Positions 34,397 to 43,514 of a DNA stretch of 64,000 nt are shown here, one piece after another (the first letter of the stretch is position 1; each line of letters begins with the position of its first letter). The DNA is from Sphingobium soli. GTDB lineage: Bacteria > Pseudomonadota > Alphaproteobacteria > Sphingomonadales > Sphingomonadaceae. The DNA lies in assembly GCF_020782245.1 (NCBI RefSeq), contig NZ_JAJGNP010000001.1:372001-436000 (forward strand), written 5' to 3'. Position numbers and translations under genes: made by a program. A model generated the notes under the pieces. The model saw only the letters and a list, made by a program, of their open reading frames with translations. It ran no database searches and was not told where the DNA came from.

Positions 34397-34938
34397 TTCG
34401 CCAGTTCCGCCTCGATCGCGGCGACCAGGGCGGGATCGTCGGGATTGGTGGTCGGCGCGAAGCGGGCGGCGACGCTGCCATCCTTTGCGATCAGGAATTT
34501 CTCGAAATTCCAGAGGACCTCAGGCGCGTCGCCGGGCGTGATGCCATAGCCGACCAGCTTTTCGCGGAACGCGTCCCCTTCCCCCTGGGCGGCCGGCTGC
34601 GCGCTGGTGAGCGCGGCATAGAGCGGATGCTTGTCCGGCCCGGTGACGACGATCTTTTCGAACATCGGGAAATCGACGCCGAAATTGGTGGTGCAGAAGG
34701 TCACGATCTCGTCATTGCTGCCCGGTTCCTGGGCGCCGAAATCATTGGCGGGAAAGCCGGTGACAACCAGCCCCTTGTCCTTGTAATCGCGATAGAGTTT
34801 CTCCAGCCCCTCATATTGCGGGGTAAGGCCGCATTTGGAGGCGACGTTGACCACCAGCACCACCTTGCCCGCATAGTCGGCGAGGCTGGCGTCATCGCCC
34901 TTGATGGTCTTGAGCGGAATTTGCTGGATATCGGCCAT
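34393..34938 (-). CDS. Glutathione peroxidase (Cys type)
   Basis: A 181-residue thiol peroxidase. The active-site region is VNVASKCGLTPQYEGLEKLY with cysteine (residue 35) in place of selenocysteine, then FPANDFGAQEPGSNDEI with the catalytic Gln, and WNFEKFLI with the catalytic Trp and Asn. Such Cys enzymes in bacteria usually use thioredoxin. It is the middle gene of a minus-strand set: VIT-family transporter, this gene, M20 peptidase. Confidence 0.94.
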   Translation of the reverse strand: MADIQQIPLKTIKGDDASLADYAGKVVLVVNVASKCGLTPQYEGLEKLYRDYKDKGLVVTGFPANDFGAQEPGSNDEIVTFCTTNFGVDFPMFEKIVVTGPDKHPLYAALTSAQPAAQGEGDAFREKLVGYGITPGDAPEVLWNFEKFLIAKDGSVAARFAPTTNPDDPALVAAIEAELAK

Positions 34939-34980
34939 GTCGTGTCTCCCTGAAAAATCGCGATGGGCGCGACCTTGGCA

Positions 34981-35691
34981 TCAAATGGCCGCGCCGAACA
35001 GATGCCCCGCGCCCGCGGTGACGGCCATGGCGAGCGCGCCCCACAGAAGCGTACGCAGCACCGAGCGCGGCGGACTGGCCCCGCCCAGCCGCGCGCCGAC
35101 GAAGCCGAGCAGCGCCAGGCAAGCGAGGCAGATGGCGACGATGGCGGGAATCGCGGTGGCGGCGGGCGTCAGGGCGGCGGCGACCACCGGCGGAGTCGCG
35201 CCCGCGGCAAAGCTGGCGGCGGAAGCGAGCGCGGCCTGGACCGGACGCGCGGTCGCCAGGTCGGAAATGCCCAGTTCATCGCGGGCATGGGCGCCGAGCG
35301 CATCGGCATCCATCAATTGCTGCGCCACCTGCCCCGCGAGATCGGGGGTCAGGCCGCGGTCGACATAGATGTCGCGCAGTTCGATCCATTCGGCATGCGG
35401 CTGGATGCGCAGCGCCTTTTCTTCCTTGGCCAGGTCGGCGCGTTCGGTGTCCGACTGGGCGCTGACCGAGACATATTCGCCAGCCGCCATCGACATGGCG
35501 CCCGCGACCAGCGCGGCGATGCCCGACAACAGCACGGACTGGCCGGAGGCGCCCGACGCGGCGATGCCGGTCATCAGGCTGGCGGTCGAGACGATCCCGT
35601 CATTGGCCCCCAGCACGGCCGCCCGCAACCAACCGACGCGGTTGACATAGTGGACGGCATGATGTGGCGGGGCGGTGATGCTGCTTTCCAT
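34981..35691 (-). CDS. VIT1/CCC1-family transporter
   Basis: A 236-residue membrane protein related to vacuolar iron transporters, which move Fe2+ or Mn2+ out of the cytosol. The start at 35691 (MESSITAPPHHAVHYVNRVGW) fits the family; the frame open to 35973 overlaps the divergent ThuA gene. The hallmark RAAVLGANDGIVSTASLMTGIAASG occupies residues about 22-46, followed by GAMSMAAGEYVSVSAQSDTE and a cytoplasmic helical region before three C-terminal helices. It is followed 42 bp later by the glutathione peroxidase gene, a pairing that suggests metal or oxidative stress. Confidence 0.9.
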   Translation of the reverse strand: MESSITAPPHHAVHYVNRVGWLRAAVLGANDGIVSTASLMTGIAASGASGQSVLLSGIAALVAGAMSMAAGEYVSVSAQSDTERADLAKEEKALRIQPHAEWIELRDIYVDRGLTPDLAGQVAQQLMDADALGAHARDELGISDLATARPVQAALASAASFAAGATPPVVAAALTPAATAIPAIVAICLACLALLGFVGARLGGASPPRSVLRTLLWGALAMAVTAGAGHLFGAAI

Positions 35692-35866
35692 CGGCTTCCT
35701 TCCGGTTCCGATGGCACAGTGGCGCGACACGGTCGCGAAGTCGATCCCCGCGATGGCATGGGGCGCAAAGAGCATCCGACCATAGTCGTAGAAGAGGCCC
35801 GGGCCGATTGCGCGGGGCCGATGGGGCGCGATAAGCCCCGGACTTCGGGCAAAAGGGAGGACGGCG

Positions 35867-36646
35867 ATGAGGATGATGATGCGGCTCCTGCTGGCAATCG
35901 CCGCCCTGTTCGTCGCGCCGGCCGCGATGGCCGAAAGCCAGTTCAAGCTGCTCGTCTTCGCCAAGGCGAACACCTACCATTATGAATATATCCCGATCGC
36001 GCGCGACAGCCTGGAGCAGATGGCGCGGCTGCACAGTTTCGAGCTGGTCTGGACGCGTCACCCGGAAAGTTTCGACGAAGACCTGAGCCAATATGCGGCG
36101 GTCATGTTCCTCAATTCGCCCGGTGAGGAATTGAATGCCGGGCAGCGCGCGAAGTTCGAAGCCTATATGCGCGCCGGCGGCAATGCGATGATCGTCCACC
36201 GCGCGGCGATCACTCCGCCGGGCGAATGGCCCTGGTATGAAAAGCTGGTCGGCCGGCGCGTCGGGGTGCATCCGATGGTGCAGACCGGCGTCGTGACCGT
36301 GGAGGACCGCAATTTCCCGGCGGCCTTCGCCCTGCCGGATCGGTGGGTATGGAGCGACGAATTCTACGTCACGGCCAATCCCTTTGACGTGCGGATCAAC
36401 ACCGTGCTGGGGGTGGATGAAAGCAGTTACGACCCGACCAAGATCTGGCCCGGCCAGGTGTCACGCCCGATGGGCAAGGACCATCCGATCGCCTGGTATC
36501 ATATGTACGAAAAGGGACGCGTATTCGTGACCACGTTGGGGCATGAAGGGGCGATGTATCGCGATTACACCTATCTGACGCATTTGATGGGCGGCATCTA
36601 CTGGACGGCGACCGGGCGCGGCCAGGCGGCGACCAGCAAGCCCTGA
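35867..36646 (+). CDS. Secreted ThuA domain protein
   Basis: A 259-residue exported protein with signal MRMMMRLLLAIAALFVAPAAMA and a ThuA (class I glutamine-amidotransferase-like) domain: KLLVFAKANTYHYEYIPIAR, YAAVMFLNSPGEELNAGQRAKFEAYMRAGG, HPMVQTGVVTVEDRNFPA, WSDEFYV, and a closing TTLGHEGAMYRDYTYLTHLMGGIYW. ThuA proteins are associated with trehalose and other sugar utilisation, though many are of unknown activity. No sugar genes are adjacent here. Tail to tail with the ABC-F gene, 10 bp away. Confidence 0.88.
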   Translation: MRMMMRLLLAIAALFVAPAAMAESQFKLLVFAKANTYHYEYIPIARDSLEQMARLHSFELVWTRHPESFDEDLSQYAAVMFLNSPGEELNAGQRAKFEAYMRAGGNAMIVHRAAITPPGEWPWYEKLVGRRVGVHPMVQTGVVTVEDRNFPAAFALPDRWVWSDEFYVTANPFDVRINTVLGVDESSYDPTKIWPGQVSRPMGKDHPIAWYHMYEKGRVFVTTLGHEGAMYRDYTYLTHLMGGIYWTATGRGQAATSKP

Positions 36647-36656
36647 ACAGGTTGCG

Positions 36657-38438
36657 TCAGCCCGCCAGCCCCTCCGCCTTTTCCGCGAGGTCGAGCCAGC
36701 GTTCCTCCGCCGCATCCTTGTCGGCGCGGGCCTGTTCTATGGCTTTGGTCAGCGCGGCGAATTTGTCGGGATCGCGGGTGTAGAGCGCCGGATCAGCGAG
36801 CGCGGCCTCATCGCGGGCGATCGCGGCTTCCAGTTCCTCGATCCGCCCCGGCAGCAGATCAAGATCACGCTGGTCCTTGTAGCTGAGCTTGGCGGAGACG
36901 GGCTTGGGCGGGGGCGGCGGCGCAGCCTCCTTCTTTTCCGCCTTCGCGGCCTTGCGCGGATCGCGCTTGGCAATCCAGTCGGCATAGCCGCCGACAATGA
37001 CGTCGACCGTTCCCGACCCGTCGAGGCCGAGCGTCACCGTGACGGTGCGGTCGAGGAAATCGCGGTCGTGGCTGACGATCAGGACGGTGCCGTCATAATC
37101 GGCGATGACTTCCTGGAGCAGGTCGAGCGTTTCGAGGTCGAGGTCGTTGGTCGGCTCGTCAAGCACGAGCAGGTTCGATTCGCGGGCGAATTCGCGCGCG
37201 AACAGGAGCCGCGAGCGTTCGCCGCCCGACAGGGTGCCGACCTTCGCTTCGGCCAGACCGGGGTCGAACAGGAAGTCCTTCAAATAGCCATGGACGTGCT
37301 TTCGCACCCCGCGCACGTCGATCCAGTCGCCCCCTTCGGCCAGCACGTCGCGGACGGTCTTGTCGCCTTGCATCAGGCTGCGCTGCTGGTCGATGAAGAT
37401 CATGTCGAGCGTCTTGGCGAGCGTCACCTCGCCGCTGTCGGGCGCAAGCTGGCCGGTCAGCAGCTTGAGCAATGTCGATTTGCCAGCGCCATTGCCGCCG
37501 ACGATGCCGATGCGGTCGCCGCGCTGCACGCGCAGGGTGAAGTCGTTGATGATGGTGCGATCGCCGAACGCCTTCGTGACATGCTCGGCCTTGATGACGC
37601 TCTTGGTCTTGCTGTCGTCGCTGGCGACGGCGATCTTGGCGGTGCCCTGCGGCCCCTGCATCGCGGCGCGCTGGGCGCGCATCTCCCATAGCTTGGCGAG
37701 GCGGCCCTGGTTACGCTTGCGCCGGGCGGTGACGCCGCGTTCCAGCCAGTGCGCCTCGATCTTGAGCTTGGCGTCCAGCTTTTCGGCCGCCCGCGCCTCC
37801 TCGGCGTAGACCGCCTCCATCCATTGTTCAAAACCGCCAAAGCCGATCTCGTTGCGGCGCATCGACCCGCGGTCGAGCCAGAGCGTCTGGCGGGTAAGGC
37901 GCGTCAGGAAAGCGCGGTCGTGGCTGATGACGATGAAGGCGCCATTGTAGCGCGCCATCCAGTTTTCGATCCAGTCGATCGCCGCGATGTCGAGATGGTT
38001 GGTCGGTTCGTCGAGCAGCAGCAGGTCGGGTTCGCTGGCGAGCGCGCGGGCGATGGCGGCGCGGCGGCGCTCACCTCCACTCGCGGTCTTCGCTTCGCGC
38101 GACAGGTCGATGCCGAGCTGATCGGCAATCGCCTCCACCTCATGCGCGGGGGGCGCATAATCGCCGGCCAATGCGAAATCATGCAGCGTCGCAAAGGGCG
38201 TGACGTCAGGGTCCTGTTCCAGCGTGATGACGCGCGCGCCCGGCTGGACCGAGCGGGTGCCTTCGTCCGGTTCGATCTGACCGCCGATGAGCTTGAGCAG
38301 CGTCGTCTTGCCCGCGCCGTTGCGGCCGATGAGCGCCAGCCGGTCGCGCTGGCCGACATGAATGTCGATATTGCGGAACAGCCAGTGCGTACCCTGGCTG
38401 AGGCCGAGATTTTCGAAGGAGAGGATGGGAGCCGCCAT
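36657..38438 (-). CDS. uup: ABC-F family ATPase, Uup-like
   Basis: Soluble protein with two ABC ATPase domains and no membrane segment, 593 residues from the ATG at 38438. Walker A motifs are GRNGAGKTTLL (about residue 40) and GGNGAGKSTLL (about 320); signature motifs are SGGERRRAA and LSGGERSRLL; both Walker B stretches end DEPTNHLD and DEPTNDLD. A charged inter-domain linker and a C-terminal coiled coil (residues about 515-593, rich in EELEAAIARDEAAL-type heptads) match Uup. ABC-F proteins act on the ribosome; Uup also has a link to transposon excision and branched DNA in Escherichia coli. Confidence 0.9.
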   Translation of the reverse strand: MAAPILSFENLGLSQGTHWLFRNIDIHVGQRDRLALIGRNGAGKTTLLKLIGGQIEPDEGTRSVQPGARVITLEQDPDVTPFATLHDFALAGDYAPPAHEVEAIADQLGIDLSREAKTASGGERRRAAIARALASEPDLLLLDEPTNHLDIAAIDWIENWMARYNGAFIVISHDRAFLTRLTRQTLWLDRGSMRRNEIGFGGFEQWMEAVYAEEARAAEKLDAKLKIEAHWLERGVTARRKRNQGRLAKLWEMRAQRAAMQGPQGTAKIAVASDDSKTKSVIKAEHVTKAFGDRTIINDFTLRVQRGDRIGIVGGNGAGKSTLLKLLTGQLAPDSGEVTLAKTLDMIFIDQQRSLMQGDKTVRDVLAEGGDWIDVRGVRKHVHGYLKDFLFDPGLAEAKVGTLSGGERSRLLFAREFARESNLLVLDEPTNDLDLETLDLLQEVIADYDGTVLIVSHDRDFLDRTVTVTLGLDGSGTVDVIVGGYADWIAKRDPRKAAKAEKKEAAPPPPPKPVSAKLSYKDQRDLDLLPGRIEELEAAIARDEAALADPALYTRDPDKFAALTKAIEQARADKDAAEERWLDLAEKAEGLAG

Positions 38439-38580
38439 GGCGGTGCAGCTAGGGGGTAAGGCGCGGCAGGGCAAGTGGGGAACCGGAAAGCTGTCGCACG
38501 GCTTTCAACGCTGCACAGCGTCCGTTCATCGCATCCCCGCCAATTGCGGATGCAGCGATTTCTGCAGAGGAGACCCATAG

Positions 38581-39312
38581 ATGAAATCCGCCCTCGCCCT
38601 GATGGCGCTTGGCGCCGCCGCGATTCCCGCAGCCGGCTTCGCGCAGACCAGCGTCACCATCGCGGAGACCGCGCCGGTCGTGACGCTGAACGTCACCGAA
38701 AGCGTCGAAGCCGCGCCCGATATCGCGACCGTGGGCACCGGCGTCCAGACTCGCGCGCCGACCGCGCAGGCGGCGATGCAACAAAATGCCGCGCAAACGG
38801 AAAAGCTGATCGCGGCGCTGGCCAAGGCCGGGATCGCCAAGAAGGATATCCAGACCAGCGGCATCAATCTGAGCGCGCAATATGATTATAATAATCAGGA
38901 TGGCCAGCCGCAGGGACCGCGCTTCATCGGTTATGAGGCGTCGAACCAGCTGACGGTAAAGCTGCGTGACATCAAGCGCGTGGGCGCATCGCTGGACGCC
39001 ATGGTGGCGGCGGGCGCGACCAATATCAGCGGGCCGAACTTCTCGATCGACGACCCTTCGCCCATGCTGGTGCAGGCGCGCGGAGCAGCGCTCAAGAGCG
39101 CGAAGGCGCAGGCGGATTATTATGCGCAGGCGGCTGGCTATCGTTCCGCGCGGCTGGTGTCGATCAGCGAGAGCAACAACGGCGGGCAGCCGCCCATGCC
39201 GATGATGCAGAGTGCCCGGTTCAAGGCTGATGCCGCGCCGGTGACGCCGGTGGAGCCGGGACAGGTTAGCGCGTCCGTGACGCTGACCGTCCAATATGCG
39301 CTGGACAAATGA
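38581..39312 (+). CDS. SIMPL (DUF541) domain periplasmic protein
   Basis: A 243-residue exported protein (signal MKSALALMALGAAAIPAAGFA). The SIMPL domain is recognised by VTLNVTESVEAAPDIATVGTGVQTRAPTA-type strands (residues about 33-60), QQNAAQTEKLIAALAKAGIAKKDIQTSGINL, and YEASNQLTVKLRD, finishing with PGQVSASVTLTVQYAL. Members form oligomeric periplasmic or outer-membrane-associated structures; some reduce oxidative stress. Transcribed divergently from the ABC-F gene and convergent with the DUF389 gene. Confidence 0.9.
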   Translation: MKSALALMALGAAAIPAAGFAQTSVTIAETAPVVTLNVTESVEAAPDIATVGTGVQTRAPTAQAAMQQNAAQTEKLIAALAKAGIAKKDIQTSGINLSAQYDYNNQDGQPQGPRFIGYEASNQLTVKLRDIKRVGASLDAMVAAGATNISGPNFSIDDPSPMLVQARGAALKSAKAQADYYAQAAGYRSARLVSISESNNGGQPPMPMMQSARFKADAAPVTPVEPGQVSASVTLTVQYALDK

Positions 39313-39328
39313 CGCGCTGAACCCGCCG

Positions 39329-40822
39329 TCATTCCGCGATGCGCCAGCGCAGGGCCGCCCGGTCCGCGCTGGCGCCTTGGGTCAGGCGCACATCAATGCC
39401 GCGATCGGCGAAGGGTTGCGTCAGGGCGGCATGATCATCGCCGCCTATGGCCATGTCTATCGGCAGGCCGATACGCTGCGCGGCCCATAAAGCGAGCGCC
39501 AGCGTTTCGGCATTGGCCGGCGCGCCATCTTCGTTGAGCGCGATGCTAGGCAGCGGCAGCACGGGCGGTTCGACCTCTATCGTCCAGCCCGGCGCCATGG
39601 CGGCGGCGCGCTGTTCGAGCACGCGGTAGGTGGCAAGGCCCGCTTCAGGGAGTGGCCGCGCGCGCACCAGCGCCCGCTTGCGCCCGGTGTCGATGGTGAC
39701 GGCGTCGGGATCGACCCCGGCGATGAGCGCAAGCCGGTCGGTCAGGCGATCGACCTGGCCCTGCACTTCGCGCCGCGCGGTCTGGACGGCGAGCAGCTGG
39801 GCGTTTTCGGTGTCGGTCCCTTCGCCAACGCGAATCTGTTCGATGTCGAGCGCGACCGGCTGGCCCAGCATGTCGCTGAGCACCCGGCTGGCGCGCGAGG
39901 TCGCGTTGCGTTCATAGCGGCTGGTCAGGACGCTGGCGGTAACGGACAGCGGCCGGGCGTCGAAATCTATGTCGAGCTGCGAGATACGGGCGTCATCGGC
40001 AAATTCGCGGCGGATGACGTCGCGCGCTTCGCGAGCGGCATTGGATTCCCAGGCGATCTGGCGCAGCGACAGGCCGAGCGGCACCGCGAGCGCGAAGAAG
40101 ATCACGCCGATGAAGACGCTTTGCATCCAGCTTTGCCGGGGCGAGAGTTCCCGGCCAAAGCCATAGAGCCGCGCCATGATGCCCGCCGCCAGTGCAATCG
40201 TCACGAAGTTGGTGAAGAAGAGCAGAAACGCGCCGCCCGCCACGGTGGCGTTGAGCGTCGCGACACCAAAGCCGACGGTTGCGAGCGGCGGCATCAACGC
40301 GGTGGCGATGGCGACGCCGACGATCGTCCCCGCCTTGCCCCGGATCATCGCATAGGCGCCGGCGAGCGCGGAAAAGAGCGCGACCATGAGGTCGAACAGG
40401 TTGGGCCGGGTGCGCGCGGCGATTTCGGTCGTCACCGTCTGAAGCGGGGAGAGAAGAACGATGAAGGCGGTGAAAAGGATGGCGATGAGCGCGCCGACTG
40501 CGAGCGTGAAGAGGGTACGGCGAATTTCGCGCGAATCGACGGTGGCGAGCGCGAAGCCAAGGCCCACGATCGGCCCCATCAACGGTGAAATGAGCATCGC
40601 GCCGATGACGACGGCCGGCGAGGAGAGCAGCAGCCCCAGCACCGCGATGCCCGCCGACATGAGGATCATGAACGCGTAGCGCGGGCTCCACCCGTCATCC
40701 TCGCGCACCCGGTCCACCACCGCCTGATGGTCGATTTCGCGGATCACATGGCCGCGCCACCAGCGGGGCACGGCGCGCCAGAGTGGCGGATCGGCGACGG
40801 GCCTTTCGTCCTGCATCATCAT
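39329..40822 (-). CDS. DUF389 membrane protein
   Basis: A 497-residue protein from the ATG at 40822 (three successive ATGs there; an earlier one at 40906 gives a nontypical extension). The DUF389 domain (about residues 50-200) shows VIGAMLISPLMGPIVGLGFALA, DLMVALFSALAGAYAMIRGKAGTIVGVAIATALMPPLATVG located at about residues 140-180, and five to six membrane helices. A large C-terminal soluble region (about 270-497) has repeated alpha/beta patterns such as LDIDFDARPLSVTASVLTSRY and may be two BON-like units. Function unknown. Confidence 0.85.
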   Translation of the reverse strand: MMMQDERPVADPPLWRAVPRWWRGHVIREIDHQAVVDRVREDDGWSPRYAFMILMSAGIAVLGLLLSSPAVVIGAMLISPLMGPIVGLGFALATVDSREIRRTLFTLAVGALIAILFTAFIVLLSPLQTVTTEIAARTRPNLFDLMVALFSALAGAYAMIRGKAGTIVGVAIATALMPPLATVGFGVATLNATVAGGAFLLFFTNFVTIALAAGIMARLYGFGRELSPRQSWMQSVFIGVIFFALAVPLGLSLRQIAWESNAAREARDVIRREFADDARISQLDIDFDARPLSVTASVLTSRYERNATSRASRVLSDMLGQPVALDIEQIRVGEGTDTENAQLLAVQTARREVQGQVDRLTDRLALIAGVDPDAVTIDTGRKRALVRARPLPEAGLATYRVLEQRAAAMAPGWTIEVEPPVLPLPSIALNEDGAPANAETLALALWAAQRIGLPIDMAIGGDDHAALTQPFADRGIDVRLTQGASADRAALRWRIAE

Positions 40823-40925
40823 GAGACAAGGCCATAATCGAGCATGGCGCGGCTTTCCAGCCACCTCCGCGCAGCCATCATTCACCACCTGTTCAATGGA
40901 CCGCACCTATGGCATGCCCATGACG

Positions 40926-41234
40926 ATGAAGTGGAAAAGCCTGACAGCCGGCACCGGCATGCTGGTGGCCGCCATTGTGACGATCCCCGCCGCCGACGCG
41001 GGCGGACGCCGGGACGAACAGGATGCCGCCCGCCGCGCGATGCTGGACGGGCATGTCATGCCCTTTTCCATGATCAAGCGCCGCGTCGACGCCGCGGTGG
41101 GGGGCGCGACCTATGTCGGGAGCGAGTTCAATCCGTCATCCAACCGCTATCGCCTCAAATATGTGAAGAACGGCAAGGTCATGTGGGTTGATGCCGACGG
41201 CCGGACGGGCGATATTATCGCGATGGCGCGCTGA
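40926..41234 (+). CDS. PepSY-like periplasmic protein of a two-component locus
   Basis: From the ATG at 40926 (alternatives 40896 and 40920) the product is about 102 residues: a signal peptide (MKWKSLTAGTGMLVAAIVTIPAADA) and a short PepSY-like domain (MIKRRVDAAVGGATYVGSEFNPSSNRYRLKY followed by VMWVDADGRTGDI, located at about residues 53-98). Such proteins commonly precede response-regulator and kinase genes and are thought to modulate the kinase in the periplasm. The response regulator gene starts 45 bp downstream. Confidence 0.78.
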   Translation: MKWKSLTAGTGMLVAAIVTIPAADAGGRRDEQDAARRAMLDGHVMPFSMIKRRVDAAVGGATYVGSEFNPSSNRYRLKYVKNGKVMWVDADGRTGDIIAMAR

Positions 41235-41279
41235 CCCCGCGCTGCACCCTGGTTATAACAGAAACGGAAATACACGCCC

Positions 41280-41945
41280 ATGCGCCTGCTGATCGTCGAG
41301 GATGAACCGAGCCTGGGCCATCAGCTCAGAACCACGCTGGAAGGCGCGGGCTATGCCGTCGATCTGGCGACGGATGGCGAGGATGGGCATTTCCTGGGAT
41401 CGACCGAAAGCTATGACGCGGTCGTGCTGGACCTGGGCCTGCCCACGATCGACGGGCTGACCGTGCTCGACCGGTGGCGCAAGGAAGGCAAGACCTTCCC
41501 GGTGCTTGTGCTGACCGCGCGCGACAGCTGGTCCGACAAGGTCGCGGGGCTGGACGCGGGAGCGGACGATTATCTGGCCAAGCCCTTCCAGAGCGAGGAA
41601 CTGATCGCCCGGCTGCGCGCGCTTATCCGCCGGGCGTCGGGCAATGCGTCGAGCGAACTGACGGCGGGCGACGTGCGGCTGGACACGCGGTCGGGCAAGG
41701 TGACGCTGAAGGGCGATCCGGTAAAGCTGACGGCGCAGGAATATAAGCTGCTGAGCTACCTCCTCCACCACAAGGGCAAGGTGGTGAGCCGCACCGAGCT
41801 GATCGAGCATATCTACGATCAGGATTTCGACCGCGATTCCAATACGATCGAAGTGTTTGTGACGCGCATCCGCAAGAAGCTGGGCGCCGACGTCATCACC
41901 ACCATCCGGGGTCTGGGGTACAGCCTGGACGAGCCGGGGCGGTAA
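41280..41945 (+). CDS. OmpR/PhoP-family response regulator
   Basis: A 221-residue DNA-binding response regulator. The receiver domain has the acidic pair EDE (residues 7-9), phospho-acceptor Asp in VVLDLGLP (about D51), the switch Thr in LTARDSW and the Lys in DDYLAKPF (about K101). The C-terminal winged helix covers about 127-217 (LTAQEYKLLSYLLHHKGKVVSR, NTIEVFVTRIRKKLG). Paired with the histidine kinase gene 118 bp downstream; the gap holds a palindromic repeat. Confidence 0.94.
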   Translation: MRLLIVEDEPSLGHQLRTTLEGAGYAVDLATDGEDGHFLGSTESYDAVVLDLGLPTIDGLTVLDRWRKEGKTFPVLVLTARDSWSDKVAGLDAGADDYLAKPFQSEELIARLRALIRRASGNASSELTAGDVRLDTRSGKVTLKGDPVKLTAQEYKLLSYLLHHKGKVVSRTELIEHIYDQDFDRDSNTIEVFVTRIRKKLGADVITTIRGLGYSLDEPGR

Positions 41946-41963
41946 AAATCACCGCCGCTCCAG

Positions 41964-42058
41964 CCCGTTCGGTTCGAGCTTGTCGAGAACAGGTCCTGGC
42001 GCTCTTGTTCTCGACGGGCGCTTTTCGGCTTCGCTCGAAGCTGCTCGAACCGAACGGT
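41964..42058. repeat. Palindromic intergenic repeat, copy A
   Basis: CCCGTTCGGTTCGAGCTTGT and following GTCGAGAAC at 41964-41990 face CTCGAACCGAACGG at 42045-42058, with an internal partly complementary segment (GTTCTCGAC at 42007-42015). Same arm sequence as copies at 59148-59216 and 60284-60348, but with a longer, imperfect middle. It fills the gap between the response regulator and kinase genes. Confidence 0.85.
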
Positions 42059-42063
42059 AGATA

Positions 42064-43425
42064 GTGACCGACGCGACAGCCCCTCCCCCCGTCCGGTCGA
42101 CCGGCTCCATCAGCCGGCGCATGATCGGCATTGCCGCACTGTGGATCAGTGTGCTGCTGATCGGCGGCGGCGTGGCGCTGGACCGCGTGCTGTCGGACGC
42201 GATCACGCGCAATTTCGACGACGGCATGAATTATGTGCTGACCGCGATGATCGCCGCATCGGAAATCGGCCCGGACGGCGAGGTGCTGTTCAACCGGGAA
42301 CTGGCCGACCAGCGATTCCTGGAGCCCAATAGCGGGCTCTATTACCAGATCAGTGCCAAGGGGCGTGAGGATTGGCGGTCGCGGTCCTTGTGGGACCGGG
42401 CGCTCAAGGCGCCGGCCGAACATAATGATCGCCAGCTGCACGTCTATAACAGCAAGCAGTTCCCCGGCGAGGACTTGCGCATCATGGAGCGCACGGTGGT
42501 GCTGCCCGGATCGGACACGCACTGGTTGTTCATGGTGGCGCAGGCGCGGTCGGGACTGGACGCGCAGATCAAGACATTGCGATCCACCCTGTTCAAGAGT
42601 TTCGCGCTGCTAGCGCTCGGGCTGTTCGTGCTGGCGACGTTGCAGACGATCTACGGTCTGCGCCCGCTGCGCAAGGTCCGGCTGGAAATCATCCGGATGC
42701 GGGCGGGCGAGAAAAGCCGGGTGACAGAACCGATGCCGGCCGAAGTATTGCCGATGGTGGAGGAATTGAACGCCCTCCTTGCCCATAATGAGCGGCAGGC
42801 GGAAGAAGCGCGCACTCATGCCGGCAACCTGGCCCACGCGCTCAAGACGCCGCTGACCGTCATCATGAACGCAGCGACCGCCAAGGCGCCGGACCTTGAC
42901 GACGCGGTGATCCGCGAGGCGACGACGATGCGGCGGCAGGTCGATCATCATCTGGCCCGCGCCCGCGCGGTCGGCCGGCGCGGCGCGGCGCAGAGCCGGG
43001 CGGATGTGTGGAAAAGCCTGGGCGCGGTGGAGCGCGCCGTCCAGCGCCTCTATCCCGACGCGCGGATCGACATGGACGGCGACAAGACGGCCGCAGTCCG
43101 GGTGGAACGGCAGGACCTGGACGAGATGCTGGGCAACCTGATCGAGAATGCCGCGAAATATGGCGGCGGCAGCGTGTTCGCGACGGTGGGCCGCGCGGCC
43201 GGCATGATCGAGATAGCGGTCGAGGATGACGGCATGGGCATTCCCGAAGAGGAACGGGTGCGCATCTTCGACCGGGGCGTGCGGCTCGATTCGGGGAAGC
43301 CCGGGACCGGCCTTGGCCTGGCCATCGTGCGCGATGTGGCAGAGATTTACGGCGGCGCCGTCGCGCTGGAGGAAAGCGAGGATCTGGGCGGGCTGCTGGT
43401 GCGGTTGCGGCTGCCCGCGGCGTGA
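42064..43425 (+). CDS. Sensor histidine kinase
   Basis: A 453-residue membrane kinase, start GTG at 42064. Two membrane helices (about residues 20-40 and 180-202) enclose a 140-residue periplasmic sensor region; a HAMP linker follows. The phospho-acceptor histidine is in NLAHALKTPLTVI (about H263), and the HATPase domain has N, G1 (DDGMGIPEE) and G2 (GTGLGLAIV) boxes. This layout matches PhoQ-like kinases. The preceding PepSY and response regulator genes are its presumed partners. Confidence 0.92.
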   Translation: MTDATAPPPVRSTGSISRRMIGIAALWISVLLIGGGVALDRVLSDAITRNFDDGMNYVLTAMIAASEIGPDGEVLFNRELADQRFLEPNSGLYYQISAKGREDWRSRSLWDRALKAPAEHNDRQLHVYNSKQFPGEDLRIMERTVVLPGSDTHWLFMVAQARSGLDAQIKTLRSTLFKSFALLALGLFVLATLQTIYGLRPLRKVRLEIIRMRAGEKSRVTEPMPAEVLPMVEELNALLAHNERQAEEARTHAGNLAHALKTPLTVIMNAATAKAPDLDDAVIREATTMRRQVDHHLARARAVGRRGAAQSRADVWKSLGAVERAVQRLYPDARIDMDGDKTAAVRVERQDLDEMLGNLIENAAKYGGGSVFATVGRAAGMIEIAVEDDGMGIPEEERVRIFDRGVRLDSGKPGTGLGLAIVRDVAEIYGGAVALEESEDLGGLLVRLRLPAA

Positions 43426-43444
43426 TGCGGATGAGCAACAACCG

Positions 43445-43482
43445 TCCTCCCCTCCCTGAAAGGGAGGGGCCGGGGGTGGGTG
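43445..43482 (+). repeat. Left inverted repeat of the DUF559 unit
   Basis: A 38-bp GC-rich sequence that is the reverse complement of 43862-43899 with four mismatches. It holds a small hairpin: CCCCTCCCT (43449-43457), GAA loop, AGGGAGGGG (43461-43469), then GCCGGGGGTGGGTG. Lies 20 bp after the histidine kinase stop and about 33 bp before the DUF559 start. Confidence 0.8.
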
Positions 43483-43514
43483 GAGGCGCCAGACACGCGC
43501 GGCCATCCTGAAAG

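Noticed and set aside
41964-42058. Rho-independent terminator between response regulator and kinase
   Set aside because: The hairpin lacks a T-run and its arms match the dispersed palindrome at 59 and 60 kb, so it is a repeat element.
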